A DNA stretch of 64,000 nt from JAKOVR01 sp031415655. Lineage in GTDB: Bacteria; Actinomycetota; Acidimicrobiia; Acidimicrobiales; Acidimicrobilacustridaceae. Each line of letters starts with the position of its first letter. Within the stretch, counting starts at the first letter, position 1. The stretch covers positions 1 to 64,000 of the forward strand of contig JANOSD010000082.1 in assembly GCA_031415655.1 (NCBI GenBank), read 5' to 3'. The position numbers and the translations under genes were made by a program. Below, in pieces: positions 16,857 through 26,063 of this stretch. The notes under the pieces are model-generated. The model did not search any database and was not told the DNA's origin. It was given only the letters and a program-made list of their open reading frames with translations.

Positions 16857-17801
16857 GTGGCCGTTCTGGCGGCGTGGTCTGGCGTGGATCCTTCTGCGGT
16901 TTTCGGGGCAACAATCACGGGCGTACTTCTCGGCTTGTGGGTAACAAGGGGCCTTGCACGGGGCGTCGCAAAGGGCAGGGTGTGGCGACCATTGGGGCAC
17001 GGCCGGTGGCTTCCCACCGTCACCAGCACGGTCGCGGTCGGCGCTGCGCTTCGCGCCGCGTTTGCTCACCTGCAGTCGAACCCACTGCTCGGCGTCGCGC
17101 TGTTCGGTCTGGTGCTCGTCGCCTTGGCTATCCTGTCGGTCGCCTGGTTGCCATCCCCCGGGCTGCCATCCCCCGGGTTGCCATCCCCCGGGCGGGAACC
17201 GATGGTTGAGACGGCGGGCATCGAGTCGGGGGTCACCCCGCGTTCGTCACCGGCATTGGCGGCACTATCCGACCATAGGTCCGTTGTATTTGTGGTCGCC
17301 CCGTTCGTCGTGGCGAGCGCGGCGGCCTACCTGTGCCTTCCCGATACCGAGATATCGATCGCTGTCGCCGCGGCGTTTGTCTCCTTCGTCGTTTCGGTGT
17401 GGTGCAACCAACGGTGGTCGACGGTGCGTCGGGACGGTGCTTCACCCGATGCCTCAATCGATTGCGCCGTCTTGCGCCTCACGCCACTCGCCGTCGCTGC
17501 GCTCGCCGTCAATGCCTTTGCGGCATCGGGGCCAAAGCCAGAAAGCGCCATCGCCGCCATCGCTTGCGTCGTCATGGCATCGATCGTGACCACTTCAACG
17601 ACGCGACTTTCGGCCGGCGTGGTCACCATCCTCACGGCCGAACTGTTCGTGATCAGCGTGGCGGTGGCCCGGGTTGGCGGGGTCCGCGCCGACGTTCAGC
17701 GGGCGGGCATCGTGTCGCTGTGCGGCATCGTCGTCACTGCCATCACCGCGTTGGCCGCCGTTGGCCTCCGTCGCCCCGCTCGAGGGCCGGCCAAACCGTG
17801 A
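16857..17801 (+). CDS. Hypothetical multi-pass membrane protein
   Basis: Not recognised. A 314-residue hydrophobic protein from GTG 16857, seven bases after the PglF-like gene, without a clear ribosome binding site. I count about eight transmembrane segments. A loop near residue 100 holds three PSPGL repeats encoded by the 15-bp tandem repeat at 17148-17192. Position between PglF- and PglD-like genes suggests a role in the same surface-glycan locus, but no catalytic motif is visible. Confidence 0.6.
   Translation: MAVLAAWSGVDPSAVFGATITGVLLGLWVTRGLARGVAKGRVWRPLGHGRWLPTVTSTVAVGAALRAAFAHLQSNPLLGVALFGLVLVALAILSVAWLPSPGLPSPGLPSPGREPMVETAGIESGVTPRSSPALAALSDHRSVVFVVAPFVVASAAAYLCLPDTEISIAVAAAFVSFVVSVWCNQRWSTVRRDGASPDASIDCAVLRLTPLAVAALAVNAFAASGPKPESAIAAIACVVMASIVTTSTTRLSAGVVTILTAELFVISVAVARVGGVRADVQRAGIVSLCGIVVTAITALAAVGLRRPARGPAKP
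17148..17192 (+). repeat. Three 15-bp in-frame tandem repeats
   Basis: Three copies of [T/C]TGCCATCCCCCGGG (17148-17162, 17163-17177, 17178-17192) encode LPSPG repeats in the membrane protein. Near identity at the DNA level implies recent slippage expansion. Confidence 0.9.
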
Positions 17802-17847
17802 TCCTCCGGTCACCCGGCAGACCCCTGGGTCTGCGTATCGTCCTACC

Positions 17848-18537
17848 ATGACATCCGCCGTCTCGGAGCCGCCACGTACCCACCGAGAGACGCCGTTGGT
17901 GATCGTGGGGGCCGGCGGTCACGGGCGGGAGACCGCCGACATCGTCCGAGCCATCAACGCCGCTCGACCCGATCGGCAGACTCGGCAGACCTGGAACCTG
18001 CTCGGGTTCGTCGCCGACCATGCCGACTCCGCGCTCCTCAACCGGGTGTCCATCGACCACCTCGGAACCTTGCGGGAGGCACTCGAAACGTATGCCGACG
18101 TTTCCTTCGTGATCGGTATCGGGAGCGGTGCCGCACGCGAACAGCTCGATCAAAAGATCCGGGCGAGCAACGCCAGGTGGACGGCCGCCGTCCTCGTCCA
18201 TCCGCTCGCCAGCATCGGCGCCGACGTGGAACTCGCGCCTGGTGTGGTGCTTGCCGCCGGTGCCCGAATCACAACCAACGTCCGTCTTGGCCGCCATACG
18301 CAGCTCAACGTGAACGCGGTCGTATCGCACGATTGTCGCCTCGGCGACTACGTAACGTGCAGCCCCGGATCCCTGGTGAACGGCAACAACACCCTCGACC
18401 ATCACGTGTTTCTCGGCACGGGAGCAGTGGTCACCCCCGGTCGACATCTCGGCCCCCGTGCGGTAGTAGGCGCCGGCGCCGTCGTGGTGACCGACGTGCC
18501 CGCCGACGTCACGGTAAAGGGTGTGCCCGCGCGCTGA
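17848..18537 (+). CDS. PglD/NeuD-type sugar N-acetyltransferase
   Basis: A 229-residue protein. The N-terminus is a nucleotide-sugar-binding Rossmann-like domain (LVIVGAGGHGRETADIVRA). From ~residue 105 a left-handed beta helix of hexapeptide repeats follows (PLASIGADVELAPGVVLAAG, VVSHDCRLGDYVTCSPGSLV) with the catalytic His in the VSHD segment. Family members acetylate the 4-amino group of UDP-4-amino-sugars using acetyl-CoA (PglD, UDP-bacillosamine pathway) or sialic-acid precursors (NeuD). The neighbouring PglF-, PglC- and PglE-like genes favour the bacillosamine-type reaction. Confidence 0.85.
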   Translation: MTSAVSEPPRTHRETPLVIVGAGGHGRETADIVRAINAARPDRQTRQTWNLLGFVADHADSALLNRVSIDHLGTLREALETYADVSFVIGIGSGAAREQLDQKIRASNARWTAAVLVHPLASIGADVELAPGVVLAAGARITTNVRLGRHTQLNVNAVVSHDCRLGDYVTCSPGSLVNGNNTLDHHVFLGTGAVVTPGRHLGPRAVVGAGAVVVTDVPADVTVKGVPAR

Positions 18538-18586
18538 CCACCTCAACGCCAACGGGTCGGTGGCAATTCGCTCGGCGGCAGGTCAC

Positions 18587-19219
18587 TCAGTCGGCGGGGA
18601 CGGCGAGCGGATCGTCGGTGGGGTGACCTTCGGATCCATTGCCGGTAATCAACGGCATGACGGTGAGGAAGATCACGCGAATGTCGAGCTGCACCGACTG
18701 CGTCTGCACGTATTCCACGTCGTGTTCGATGCGCTCGGCCCACGTGAGGGCGTTGCGACCGCGGACCTGCGCCAAGCCGGTGAGCCCGGGCTTCACGCAA
18801 AGGCGCACCCGTTGCCGATCGGTGTATCGCTCAACCTGATAGGGAAGGGTGGGCCGTGGCCCCACGACACTCATCTCACCGCGCCACACGTTGATGAGTT
18901 GCGGCATCTCATCAAGCGACAGTCGGCGCAGCCAACGACCAGCACTGGTGATTCGTGTGGCGTCGGGGAAGATCGGATTGTCGCCGGCAACCATGGTGCG
19001 GAACTTGACCACCTCGAACAGCTCGCCGTCGATCCCCACCCGGGTTTGTCGAAAAAAGATCGGGCCCTTCGAGGTGAATCGAACTGCCACCGCACAAGCC
19101 AGGCCCACGATCAGTACGGGGATCGACGCTCCGGCAAGAATCACGAGGTCGAACGCCCGCTTGCCTCGATAGGGAGGAAACGCCACCGCAGCATCGCCGG
19201 CGCGGGAAGAGCGAGCCAT
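18587..19219 (-). CDS. Polyprenyl-phosphate sugar phosphotransferase (PglC/WcaJ-like)
   Basis: A 210-residue protein of the bacterial sugar transferase family (monotopic phosphoglycosyl transferases). One N-terminal reentrant membrane helix (FDLVILAGASIPVLIVGLACAVAV) is followed by FRQTRVGIDGELFEVVKFRTM, RITSAGRWLRRLSLDEMPQL with the catalytic Asp-Glu pair, NVWRGEMSVVGPRPTLP and KPGLTGLAQVRGRN. It is short and lacks the N-terminal four-helix domain of WcaJ, like PglC. It would transfer the first sugar phosphate to undecaprenyl phosphate. Its start overlaps the stop of the epimerase gene upstream by one base. Confidence 0.9.
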   Translation of the reverse strand: MARSSRAGDAAVAFPPYRGKRAFDLVILAGASIPVLIVGLACAVAVRFTSKGPIFFRQTRVGIDGELFEVVKFRTMVAGDNPIFPDATRITSAGRWLRRLSLDEMPQLINVWRGEMSVVGPRPTLPYQVERYTDRQRVRLCVKPGLTGLAQVRGRNALTWAERIEHDVEYVQTQSVQLDIRVIFLTVMPLITGNGSEGHPTDDPLAVPAD

Positions 19220-20160
19220 CAGAATGCCGCACCCTCGGATCGAAACCAGTCGATCGTGGCGCGAAGGCCATCGTCGAAGTCCACTGCTTCCACGTCGGGG
19301 AAGAGCCCGTGGAGTCGGGTTGAATCGGCTTGGGAGTGGGGAACGTCGCCGGCGCGGATGGGCTGATGCGCTCGAACCAGTGGGTGCCCCAGCACGGACT
19401 CGATCCGATCGATGACGTCGAGCAGCGAAATTCGACTACCGAACGCCAGATTGACTGGCTCCGGGTAGGACACGTTGGCGATTGCGGTGTGCGCCAACAC
19501 CGCTGCCACGGTGCCGACATACGTGAAATCTCGGCTCTGAGAGCCGTCGCCGTGGACGGGGACCGGGCGGTCATTCGCGGCAGCGTCGAGAAATGCGGGA
19601 ATCACCGCCGCGTAGGCATGGCCGGCGGCCTGGAGCGGACCGAACACATTAAAAAACCGAAAGGCCAACACCGGCATGCCGAAGCTGTGATGATGTGCGA
19701 GGGCATAACTTTCGGTCGCCAACTTCGACACCGCGTAAGGGCTGCGCGGCATCGGTTGCAACGTCTCCACCTTTGGAAGCGTGGGATTGGCGCCGTACAC
19801 CGAAGAAGACGAAGCCACTGCGACGTGCACGTTCCCGGCGCGCCGGGCGGCCTCGAGCACGGTAAGCGTGCCGGTGGCGTTGGCTGTGTGGCTCGCCATT
19901 GGATCGGCAATGGACCGAGGCACCGATGGTCGGGCGGCAAGGTGAATCACCGATCGAGCGCCGGCCACCACCTGGTCGAGCACATCAGCATCAAGAATGG
20001 TGCCGACCACCAGTTGCACCGCCGTTCCTTCAAGATTTCGTTCGCTCCCGCTCGACAGATCATCGAGCGCGATCACCTCGCTGACTTCAGGTCGGGTGAG
20101 GAGTTCACGACACACATTGGCACCGATGAAGCCGGCTCCGCCGGTAACCACGATTCGCAC
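19219..20160 (-). CDS. NAD-dependent nucleotide-sugar epimerase/dehydratase
   Basis: A 313-residue extended SDR protein with GGAGFIGANVCR for NAD binding, the SSSSVYG motif, and catalytic Tyr-Lys in SPYAVSKLATE. FRFFNVFGPLQ and FTYVGTVAAVL are typical of UDP-glucose 4-epimerase-like enzymes. Exact substrate cannot be read from sequence. It is directly upstream of the PglC-like gene on the same strand and divergent from the PglE-like aminotransferase (26-bp gap). Confidence 0.85.
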   Translation of the reverse strand: MRIVVTGGAGFIGANVCRELLTRPEVSEVIALDDLSSGSERNLEGTAVQLVVGTILDADVLDQVVAGARSVIHLAARPSVPRSIADPMASHTANATGTLTVLEAARRAGNVHVAVASSSSVYGANPTLPKVETLQPMPRSPYAVSKLATESYALAHHHSFGMPVLAFRFFNVFGPLQAAGHAYAAVIPAFLDAAANDRPVPVHGDGSQSRDFTYVGTVAAVLAHTAIANVSYPEPVNLAFGSRISLLDVIDRIESVLGHPLVRAHQPIRAGDVPHSQADSTRLHGLFPDVEAVDFDDGLRATIDWFRSEGAAF

Positions 20161-20186
20161 GGTTCAGGACGATACCGTGCCGCCCC

Positions 20187-21335
20187 ATGCCTCCTGTACC
20201 TGCCGCGAGCGATCGCATCTACTTGTCGCCTCCGCATATGGGGCCCCGCGAGCGGGAACTGCTCCTCGATGCCTTCGACAGCAACTGGGTAGCCCCCCTC
20301 GGCCCCCATGTCGACGCGTTCGAATCGGAGTTCGCCACCTTCACGGGCGTACCCCATGCCGCGGCGCTTTCGAGCGGCACCGGCGGGCTTCACCTCGCGC
20401 TGGAGCTGTGCGGCGTGCGGCCCGGCGATGAGGTGTTCGTCCCTACCTTCACGTTTGTCGCCACCGCCAATGCTGTTGGCTACCGGGGAGCAATACCGGT
20501 GTTGATCGACGCCAGCCCCGATAGCTGGAATCTCGATACCGATCTCGTTGCCGCCGAGCTCGATCGGCGAGCAGCGACGGGAACGCTGCCCAAAGCCGTG
20601 ATCTCGGTCGACCTCTACGGCCAGTGCGCCGACTACGACCCGCTCCTCGCCGCCTGTGAACGGCATGGAGTTCCCCTGATTGAAGACGCAGCCGAGGCCC
20701 TCGGTGCCACCTACAAAGGTGTGCATAGCGGCGGTTTCGGACGGCTCGGTGTGTTCAGTTTCAACGGCAACAAGATCATGACCACCTCGGGTGGCGGCAT
20801 GCTCGTAAGTCACGACGGCGACCTCGTGGATCGCTCCCGTTTTCTTGCCACCCAGGCTCGGGAGACCGCCCCGCACTACCAACATGAGGTCGCAGGAAAC
20901 AACTATCGGATGTCGAACCTGCTCGCCGCAGTCGGTCGGGGTCAGCTCGAAGCCTTGCCTCCCAAAGTCGAACGCCGCCGCGCCATCAACCGCGCCTACC
21001 GAGCCTCCCTCGCCGACATTCCCGGCTTGGGGTTCCTGCCGGATGCCCCTACCGGCTCCCCCACCAACTGGCTCACGGTGATCACGCTCGATCCAACCCT
21101 CGCCCCCACGGACCCCACCAGCCTTCGTGTGCATCTCGAAACGCACAACATCGAAGCTCGGCCGGCGTGGAAACCCATGCATCTCCAGCCCCTCTACGCC
21201 CACGTACCGGCAGTAGGGGGCGAGGTCGCGGCCGGGCTTTTCGCCACGGGGCTTTGCCTCCCGAGCGGATCAAGTCTCACCGACGCCGACCAGGATCGCG
21301 TGGTATCGGCGATGCGTGAAGTGCTTCACCCGTGA
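20187..21335 (+). CDS. DegT/DnrJ/EryC1/StrS (PglE-like) sugar aminotransferase
   Basis: A 382-residue PLP enzyme with the family opening YLSPPHMGPRERELLLDAFD, the cofactor region SSGTGGLHLAL and PTFTFVATANAV, IEDAAEALGATY with the PLP-binding Asp, and the Schiff-base Lys in FSFNGNKIMTTSGGGML. C-terminal substrate region YRMSNLLAAVGRGQLE. The family transaminates 4-keto sugars; with the dehydratase at 14924 and acetyltransferase at 17848 this gives the three steps to a UDP-di-N-acetylated 6-deoxy amino sugar. The downstream glycosyltransferase start overlaps this stop by four bases. Confidence 0.9.
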   Translation: MPPVPAASDRIYLSPPHMGPRERELLLDAFDSNWVAPLGPHVDAFESEFATFTGVPHAAALSSGTGGLHLALELCGVRPGDEVFVPTFTFVATANAVGYRGAIPVLIDASPDSWNLDTDLVAAELDRRAATGTLPKAVISVDLYGQCADYDPLLAACERHGVPLIEDAAEALGATYKGVHSGGFGRLGVFSFNGNKIMTTSGGGMLVSHDGDLVDRSRFLATQARETAPHYQHEVAGNNYRMSNLLAAVGRGQLEALPPKVERRRAINRAYRASLADIPGLGFLPDAPTGSPTNWLTVITLDPTLAPTDPTSLRVHLETHNIEARPAWKPMHLQPLYAHVPAVGGEVAAGLFATGLCLPSGSSLTDADQDRVVSAMREVLHP

Positions 21336-22513
21336 CCGACAACCGCCCCAACACCCGTGCCCGAAACGCCCGCGCCCTGAAGGTCCTATGGCTCATCAAA
21401 GGTCTTGGCCCCGGCGGAGCGGAACAACTTCTGGTGAATCAGGCGGCCGCAACGGACCCCCTTGTGGCCACGATCCACGTGGCGTATTTGGTCCCTTGGA
21501 AGAACCACCACGTGGCGGTGCTCGAATCGTTGGGGGTTACCGTCCATGCGCTCAACGCTCCTCGTGATCTCGACCCACGTTGGGTTCTCCGACTCCGGTC
21601 GCTTCTGGCCCGGGAGCACTTCGACGTGGTCCACACCCACTCGCCTCTCGTGGCCGCCGCCGTTCGAGTGGCCGCACGCACCGTGCGTCCGCGTCCGGCG
21701 CTGGTGTATACCGAACACAACCGATGGCCTCGCCATGCCCGTTCCACGAGGGCGGTCAACCGCCTCACGTTCGGGCTCGACGACGCCCAGCTCGCCGTGA
21801 GCGACGACGTTCGCTCCACCATTGCTCCGGGCCACCGGGATCGGGTCGAGACGCTGATCCACGGCACCGACCTCGATGCCGTACGGTCAGCGATCACTTC
21901 GCGTTCGGCGGTTCGGGCGGAGCTCGGACTGACTCCCGATTGTGTGCTGGTGGGGATCGTGGCCAACTTCCGGCGGGAAAAAGCGTATGAAGTGTTTCTC
22001 GACGCCGCCGCGAAAGCGATCCGCCGGAACCCGTCACTTCATTTTGTGTCGGTGGGCCAAGGGCCGCTCGAAGGCGAGATGCGGCAACGACTCAATCGCA
22101 TGGTTGGCGATGAGCCTGCCCTCGCCGGTCGGATCCAACTCCTCGGCTACCGCGACGACGCCATCCGGGTGATGAGCGGCTTCGACATCTTCACCCTGAC
22201 CAGCGACCATGAGGGGCTTCCTGTCTCCTTGATGGACGCGCTCGCCCTTGGCCTCCCCACCGTGGCCACCGCCGTCGGAGGTATTCCGCAGGCGATCACC
22301 AACGACAACCACGGCCTGCTCGTACCCGCCCGCGATGTGGCCGGATTGGCCGATGCCTACGTCCGACTCGCCGAAGACGCCAACCTTCGTCAGCGTTTCG
22401 CTGCTGCTGCCGCCGAACGAGCAGCGATATTCGACATCACCCAGGCCACCCGGCGCCTCGAAACGATTTATGCCGACGTGAGCTCCATCCCGACAGGCAG
22501 AAGCCGCCGGTAA
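21332..22513 (+). CDS. Glycosyltransferase family 4
   Basis: A 393-residue GT-B enzyme from GTG 21332 (overlapping the aminotransferase stop). The N-terminal domain begins KVLWLIKGLGPGGAEQLLVN, the acceptor-side glycine motif of GT4 enzymes. The C-terminal donor domain has VGIVANFRREKAYEVFLDAA and the EX7E-like TSDHEGLPVSLMDALALGLP. It probably adds a sugar to the lipid-linked glycan; linkage is unknown. Its last 46 bases overlap tail-to-tail the end of the next, opposite-strand gene. Confidence 0.85.
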   Translation: MTDNRPNTRARNARALKVLWLIKGLGPGGAEQLLVNQAAATDPLVATIHVAYLVPWKNHHVAVLESLGVTVHALNAPRDLDPRWVLRLRSLLAREHFDVVHTHSPLVAAAVRVAARTVRPRPALVYTEHNRWPRHARSTRAVNRLTFGLDDAQLAVSDDVRSTIAPGHRDRVETLIHGTDLDAVRSAITSRSAVRAELGLTPDCVLVGIVANFRREKAYEVFLDAAAKAIRRNPSLHFVSVGQGPLEGEMRQRLNRMVGDEPALAGRIQLLGYRDDAIRVMSGFDIFTLTSDHEGLPVSLMDALALGLPTVATAVGGIPQAITNDNHGLLVPARDVAGLADAYVRLAEDANLRQRFAAAAAERAAIFDITQATRRLETIYADVSSIPTGRSRR

Positions 22514-23631
22514 CACTGCAGGGTGATCTCGATCACCTGCTCTTGATCGAAACTTCGGCGAGCTTTCGCCACGCCGGCCGCCCCCATCGACGCCCGGCGT
22601 TGCGGATCATCGGCCAGTTCGGCCACCGCCGCCGCGAGCACCGTTGGCGATCTCCGGGCGACGAGCAGGCCATTGACACCGTGGTCTACTACTTGCCGGC
22701 AGCCTCGGATATCGGTGGCAACAATCGGGAGCCCCGACGCCGCCGCTTCCATGGCGGAACGAGGAAAACCTTCCCGCCACGACGCCAGAAGGTACATATC
22801 AAAGGCTCCATACAGCGTTTCCACATCGTCACGTCGTCCGAGGAAAATCACGCCGTTGGCTTCGGCCCCGGCACGCTCAGCGGCGGTAATCCCGTCAGCC
22901 TTCGCCGGATCCTCGGGGCCAACAACCACGAACCGCACGTTCTCTTTGGTGGCGAGTGCGGCGGCGGCGGCGAATACCTCTCGGTACCCCTTCTCGGCGA
23001 CGAGTCGACCCACCAAGCCGACCACCACAACGTCGTCCTCTACGCCCCAGCTCGCCCGTAGTTCGGCCCGTCGGACGGGATCGGCGGTGGCATCGAACCG
23101 GTGGAGGTCGATGCCATTCCCCAACACCCGGAGCTTGCGCGCCCGCACACCGAGTCGGCGCAGCGTGGGCACGTCTTCGGGATTTTGGAGTAGCTCGGCA
23201 TCGCTACAGAACGCAGCGATGCGCTCCAATCCATACACGACCATCCTCTTCGGGAGGGGGTCGTCGGGAAGGGCGTAGAGGCCGTGAACGGTGTTGACGA
23301 TCACCGGCACGCCCGCAGCCTTCGCGGCGAGGCGGCCGTAGAGTCCCGGCTTTGGATTATGCGTGTGCACCACCGTGGGCCGCTCATGCCGAAACACCGC
23401 AACGAGCTCTCGAAGGGCGAGAAGGTCCCGGTGGGGTGCCATGGAGCGAGTGGCGTGGTGAAGCGGGATGTGGCGGATGCCCGCAGCCTCGATCGCCGCC
23501 ACATGCGCACCTGATGCCGACGCCCCCAGCACCTCGAAACCGGCCCGGTGAAAGGCTTGAAGCTGTGGGCCGAGCAGCCAGTCGAGACTCATATCGGTGG
23601 TGGTGACGTGGATCAGCTTCGGGCGGGTCAA
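22468..23631 (-). CDS. Glycosyltransferase family 4
   Basis: A 387-residue GT-B glycosyltransferase. The acceptor domain has VVHTHNPKPGLYGRLAAKAAG and NTVHGLYALP. The donor domain has VVGLVGRLVAEKGYREVFAA and ASWREGFPRSAMEAAASGLP with the conserved Glu pair. Similar to PglA/PglJ-type or WbnH-type transferases that extend diphospho-undecaprenyl sugars. Its start overlaps the stop of the deacetylase gene upstream by four bases (23628-23631). Confidence 0.85.
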   Translation of the reverse strand: MTRPKLIHVTTTDMSLDWLLGPQLQAFHRAGFEVLGASASGAHVAAIEAAGIRHIPLHHATRSMAPHRDLLALRELVAVFRHERPTVVHTHNPKPGLYGRLAAKAAGVPVIVNTVHGLYALPDDPLPKRMVVYGLERIAAFCSDAELLQNPEDVPTLRRLGVRARKLRVLGNGIDLHRFDATADPVRRAELRASWGVEDDVVVVGLVGRLVAEKGYREVFAAAAALATKENVRFVVVGPEDPAKADGITAAERAGAEANGVIFLGRRDDVETLYGAFDMYLLASWREGFPRSAMEAAASGLPIVATDIRGCRQVVDHGVNGLLVARRSPTVLAAAVAELADDPQRRASMGAAGVAKARRSFDQEQVIEITLQCYRRLLPVGMELTSA

Positions 23632-24644
23632 TGGGTAGCGCCCCGATAGCGATAGCGGTCAAGGTGTTCGCGCACTTGCCCTTCCAGCCGGAGCCCGCCA
23701 CGCGCCTTGTAGGTAAACCACCGCAATCCGTCGCCGACAAGAATCGGTTGGCGAGCAAGGCGATAGGGATCGGCGATTCCGGGGACGTTGGTGCCACCAC
23801 CAGCGACCGCGGCCGAGCGAAAACGGGCTCGGACGGCGAGGTCGGCCTGTACGCCGTCACCGAGCGCCTTTGGGTAGGCAAAGTGTTCGGCCTGCACGCC
23901 AAGACGTTCCCCGATGAGGTCGATCGACCGATCGAGCTCATCGTTGATCACCGACGACGACACCCGATCGAGAAGCACGTGCGAATGTGTGTGCGAGCCA
24001 ACGTCGATCAGTTCGGTACTCACCGCCTCGGCCAAGGCCGCCCACGACAACACCGTTCCGTCGTTCCAGAACGATCGTTGTTCCTCCACGAACGCGGTGG
24101 CGAGGTAGAGCGTGGCCGGCAGGTTGTAATCCACCAACAGGGGCACGGCCCGATCCACAAAATCGGCGGTGCCGTCGTCGAAGGTGATCACCGCCAACGG
24201 GCGATCGCTCTCCTCTTCCGGCGGGTTCTCGAGCACATCGATCGCTGCGGAGAGACTCAGGACGGTGGTGTTACAGGCCAACCAATCGAGCTGTTCGGCA
24301 AACATGCCGGCTTTCAGGTTCACCGCACCAGGAACGGGCCCGGCGACTTGGTGGTAGCCAAGCACGGTGATGCCCGGTTGTTCCGCAAGGTGGCGGTCGG
24401 CGCTCATAGCGGCGAGCCGCATACCGAAACGCAAGCTCCGCTTGATGATTCGTGGCCCCGGAGCTCGTCCAGGGCCAGGCGTGTTGGCCATGGTGCGTGG
24501 TTCGGGAAGCGCCCCACCCGCCGCTCCGCCCTGACCGGTTGCGTGAGGCTTCTGATCCAGTGGTGGCGTCGACGAGTTTGGGACGGAACGCGTGACCATC
24601 GACGGGGACGGATCAACCGACATCGGGGATTGGGGATCAATCAT
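23628..24644 (-). CDS. Polysaccharide deacetylase (NodB / carbohydrate esterase 4)
   Basis: A 338-residue protein; the ATG at 24644 overlaps the stop of the upstream glycosyltransferase (ATGA). The frame is open further upstream but that is shadow coding of the previous gene. Motifs of CE4 enzymes: ITVLGYHQV, the metal/catalytic motif AVITFDDGTADF with the Asp pair, and DVGSHTHSHVLL for the second motif (H-T-H-S-H). It removes N- or O-acetyl groups from polysaccharide. No clear signal peptide is seen, so it may act on lipid-linked precursors inside the cell. Confidence 0.85.
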   Translation of the reverse strand: MIDPQSPMSVDPSPSMVTRSVPNSSTPPLDQKPHATGQGGAAGGALPEPRTMANTPGPGRAPGPRIIKRSLRFGMRLAAMSADRHLAEQPGITVLGYHQVAGPVPGAVNLKAGMFAEQLDWLACNTTVLSLSAAIDVLENPPEEESDRPLAVITFDDGTADFVDRAVPLLVDYNLPATLYLATAFVEEQRSFWNDGTVLSWAALAEAVSTELIDVGSHTHSHVLLDRVSSSVINDELDRSIDLIGERLGVQAEHFAYPKALGDGVQADLAVRARFRSAAVAGGGTNVPGIADPYRLARQPILVGDGLRWFTYKARGGLRLEGQVREHLDRYRYRGATH

Positions 24645-25726
24645 GACAATGACTTCCGGAGAACACGCTCCCAGAGATCGGCCACGACGGCGATCTCGAA
24701 GCGTTCGAGACAGTGCACTTTCGACGCCTGACCGAGCCGGTCCCGACGGTTGGGGTCGTTCGCAAGCTGCTGCAATGCCTCCGCAACCATACCGGCATCG
24801 GCTTCCGGCACCACCACACCGGTGACTCCATGACACACGATGTCGGTGATGGCACCGATCGGCGTGGACACCGCCACGGTGCCGCAGAAACCCGCTTCGA
24901 TCAACGATGCCGGCATGCTGTCGCCCCCACGACTCGGGAGGACCATCGCATCGGACGCATGCAGGTAGGGAGCGACATCATCGACCGCCCCCAGAAATGC
25001 CACGCGGCCGGGGAGGGCCTGCCTTCCCTGGTGTTCCAGCGCTTCACGTTCGGGGCCGTCGCCGAGCACGAGCAGTTGCGCGTCAGGAATCCGCGCGACC
25101 GCCTCGATCGCCACGTCGGCACCCTTCTCCACCACGAGCGCCGCAACATAGAGCACGGTGAACAGGGTGGGATCAAGCCCGACCCCCTCAAGCACCTCAG
25201 CTCGAGGGGGAGGTTCGACGCCCACGAAGGCTGCGCTGGGAACGCCGTTGGGAACGATCGCAATTCTCGATGACGCGATGTGGAGATAGTCGATCAGCAC
25301 CCCACGGGACTGATCGGCGAGCGCAACGATTCGTGATGCTCGCGACATGAACACCCGCGCCCGCGCCCGACGGGCCGCAGAGCTTGCCCAGAATCGGTTG
25401 TCGCTGATTTGGCGGTAGACAAACGGGGTGTCGACGCCCGTGAGGGCAATGGCACACGCGGGCAATGTGCTCGACCCGTGCGCGATCACCACATCGACCT
25501 TCGCAGCCTGTTTGCGCAACGACCGTAAGGTACTGATCGCCAATCGCTGGGGGCCGAGTACAGGAAGCGGGAGCACACTGTCGTATTGACCGGGGGCCAG
25601 CGCAACGGTCTGCACGGCATGTCCACGATCGGTAAGGGCAACGCCGAGATTCATGGCGAATACCTGCGCTCCGCGCCGGTCGGCGTCGGTGATGACCTGC
25701 AAAATTCGCAGGGGCGAACCACTCAT
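24641..25726 (-). CDS. Glycosyltransferase family 4
   Basis: A 361-residue GT-B enzyme. N-terminal RILQVITDADRRGAQVFAMN is the usual acceptor-binding loop; the donor half has FTVLYVAALVVEKGADVAIEAV, LLVLGDGPEREALE and SRGGDSMPASLIEAGFCG. First gene of a minus-strand run of three overlapping genes (glycosyltransferase, deacetylase, glycosyltransferase; 25726 to 22468), so likely one operon. Confidence 0.85.
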   Translation of the reverse strand: MSGSPLRILQVITDADRRGAQVFAMNLGVALTDRGHAVQTVALAPGQYDSVLPLPVLGPQRLAISTLRSLRKQAAKVDVVIAHGSSTLPACAIALTGVDTPFVYRQISDNRFWASSAARRARARVFMSRASRIVALADQSRGVLIDYLHIASSRIAIVPNGVPSAAFVGVEPPPRAEVLEGVGLDPTLFTVLYVAALVVEKGADVAIEAVARIPDAQLLVLGDGPEREALEHQGRQALPGRVAFLGAVDDVAPYLHASDAMVLPSRGGDSMPASLIEAGFCGTVAVSTPIGAITDIVCHGVTGVVVPEADAGMVAEALQQLANDPNRRDRLGQASKVHCLERFEIAVVADLWERVLRKSLS

Positions 25727-26063
25727 GGCGCCACCGCAGCGCCCACGGGATCCTCACGTCCACGCCGCGCTACCACGGGTGTTCGGCCGCCCGACAACAA
25801 GGTGGTGGTGGCGAGTGTGGTCATCGTTCGGTCAGGGCGCTCGGCAGCAACCGCCGGCGGGGACCATCGTAGGTCGGACTGGGTGGAGCCTGGTCCACCC
25901 TCGTTTCCGTCAGCGCCGTGAGCGCCTCTTCATACGGCGTGGCGAGGCCGGAACCCACTCCCTAAAAGGCCGCGCGTGCCCGCCGCGCCCCGCCTGATCT
26001 CTAGGAACAGTCCCATCGGAGCAGTCTTTACCTGGATGCCATACGAACTTCCCATGCCCCCGT
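25727..26063. other. Intergenic region between divergent glycan and menaquinone genes
   Basis: No convincing gene. This 337-base gap separates the divergent glycosyltransferase (25726) and menG (26064) genes and must contain promoters for both. I see no palindrome strong enough to name an operator. Confidence 0.5.

Noticed and set aside
18538..18586. Gap between convergent PglD- and PglC-like genes as a terminator
   Set aside because: No convincing hairpin with a T tract was found.
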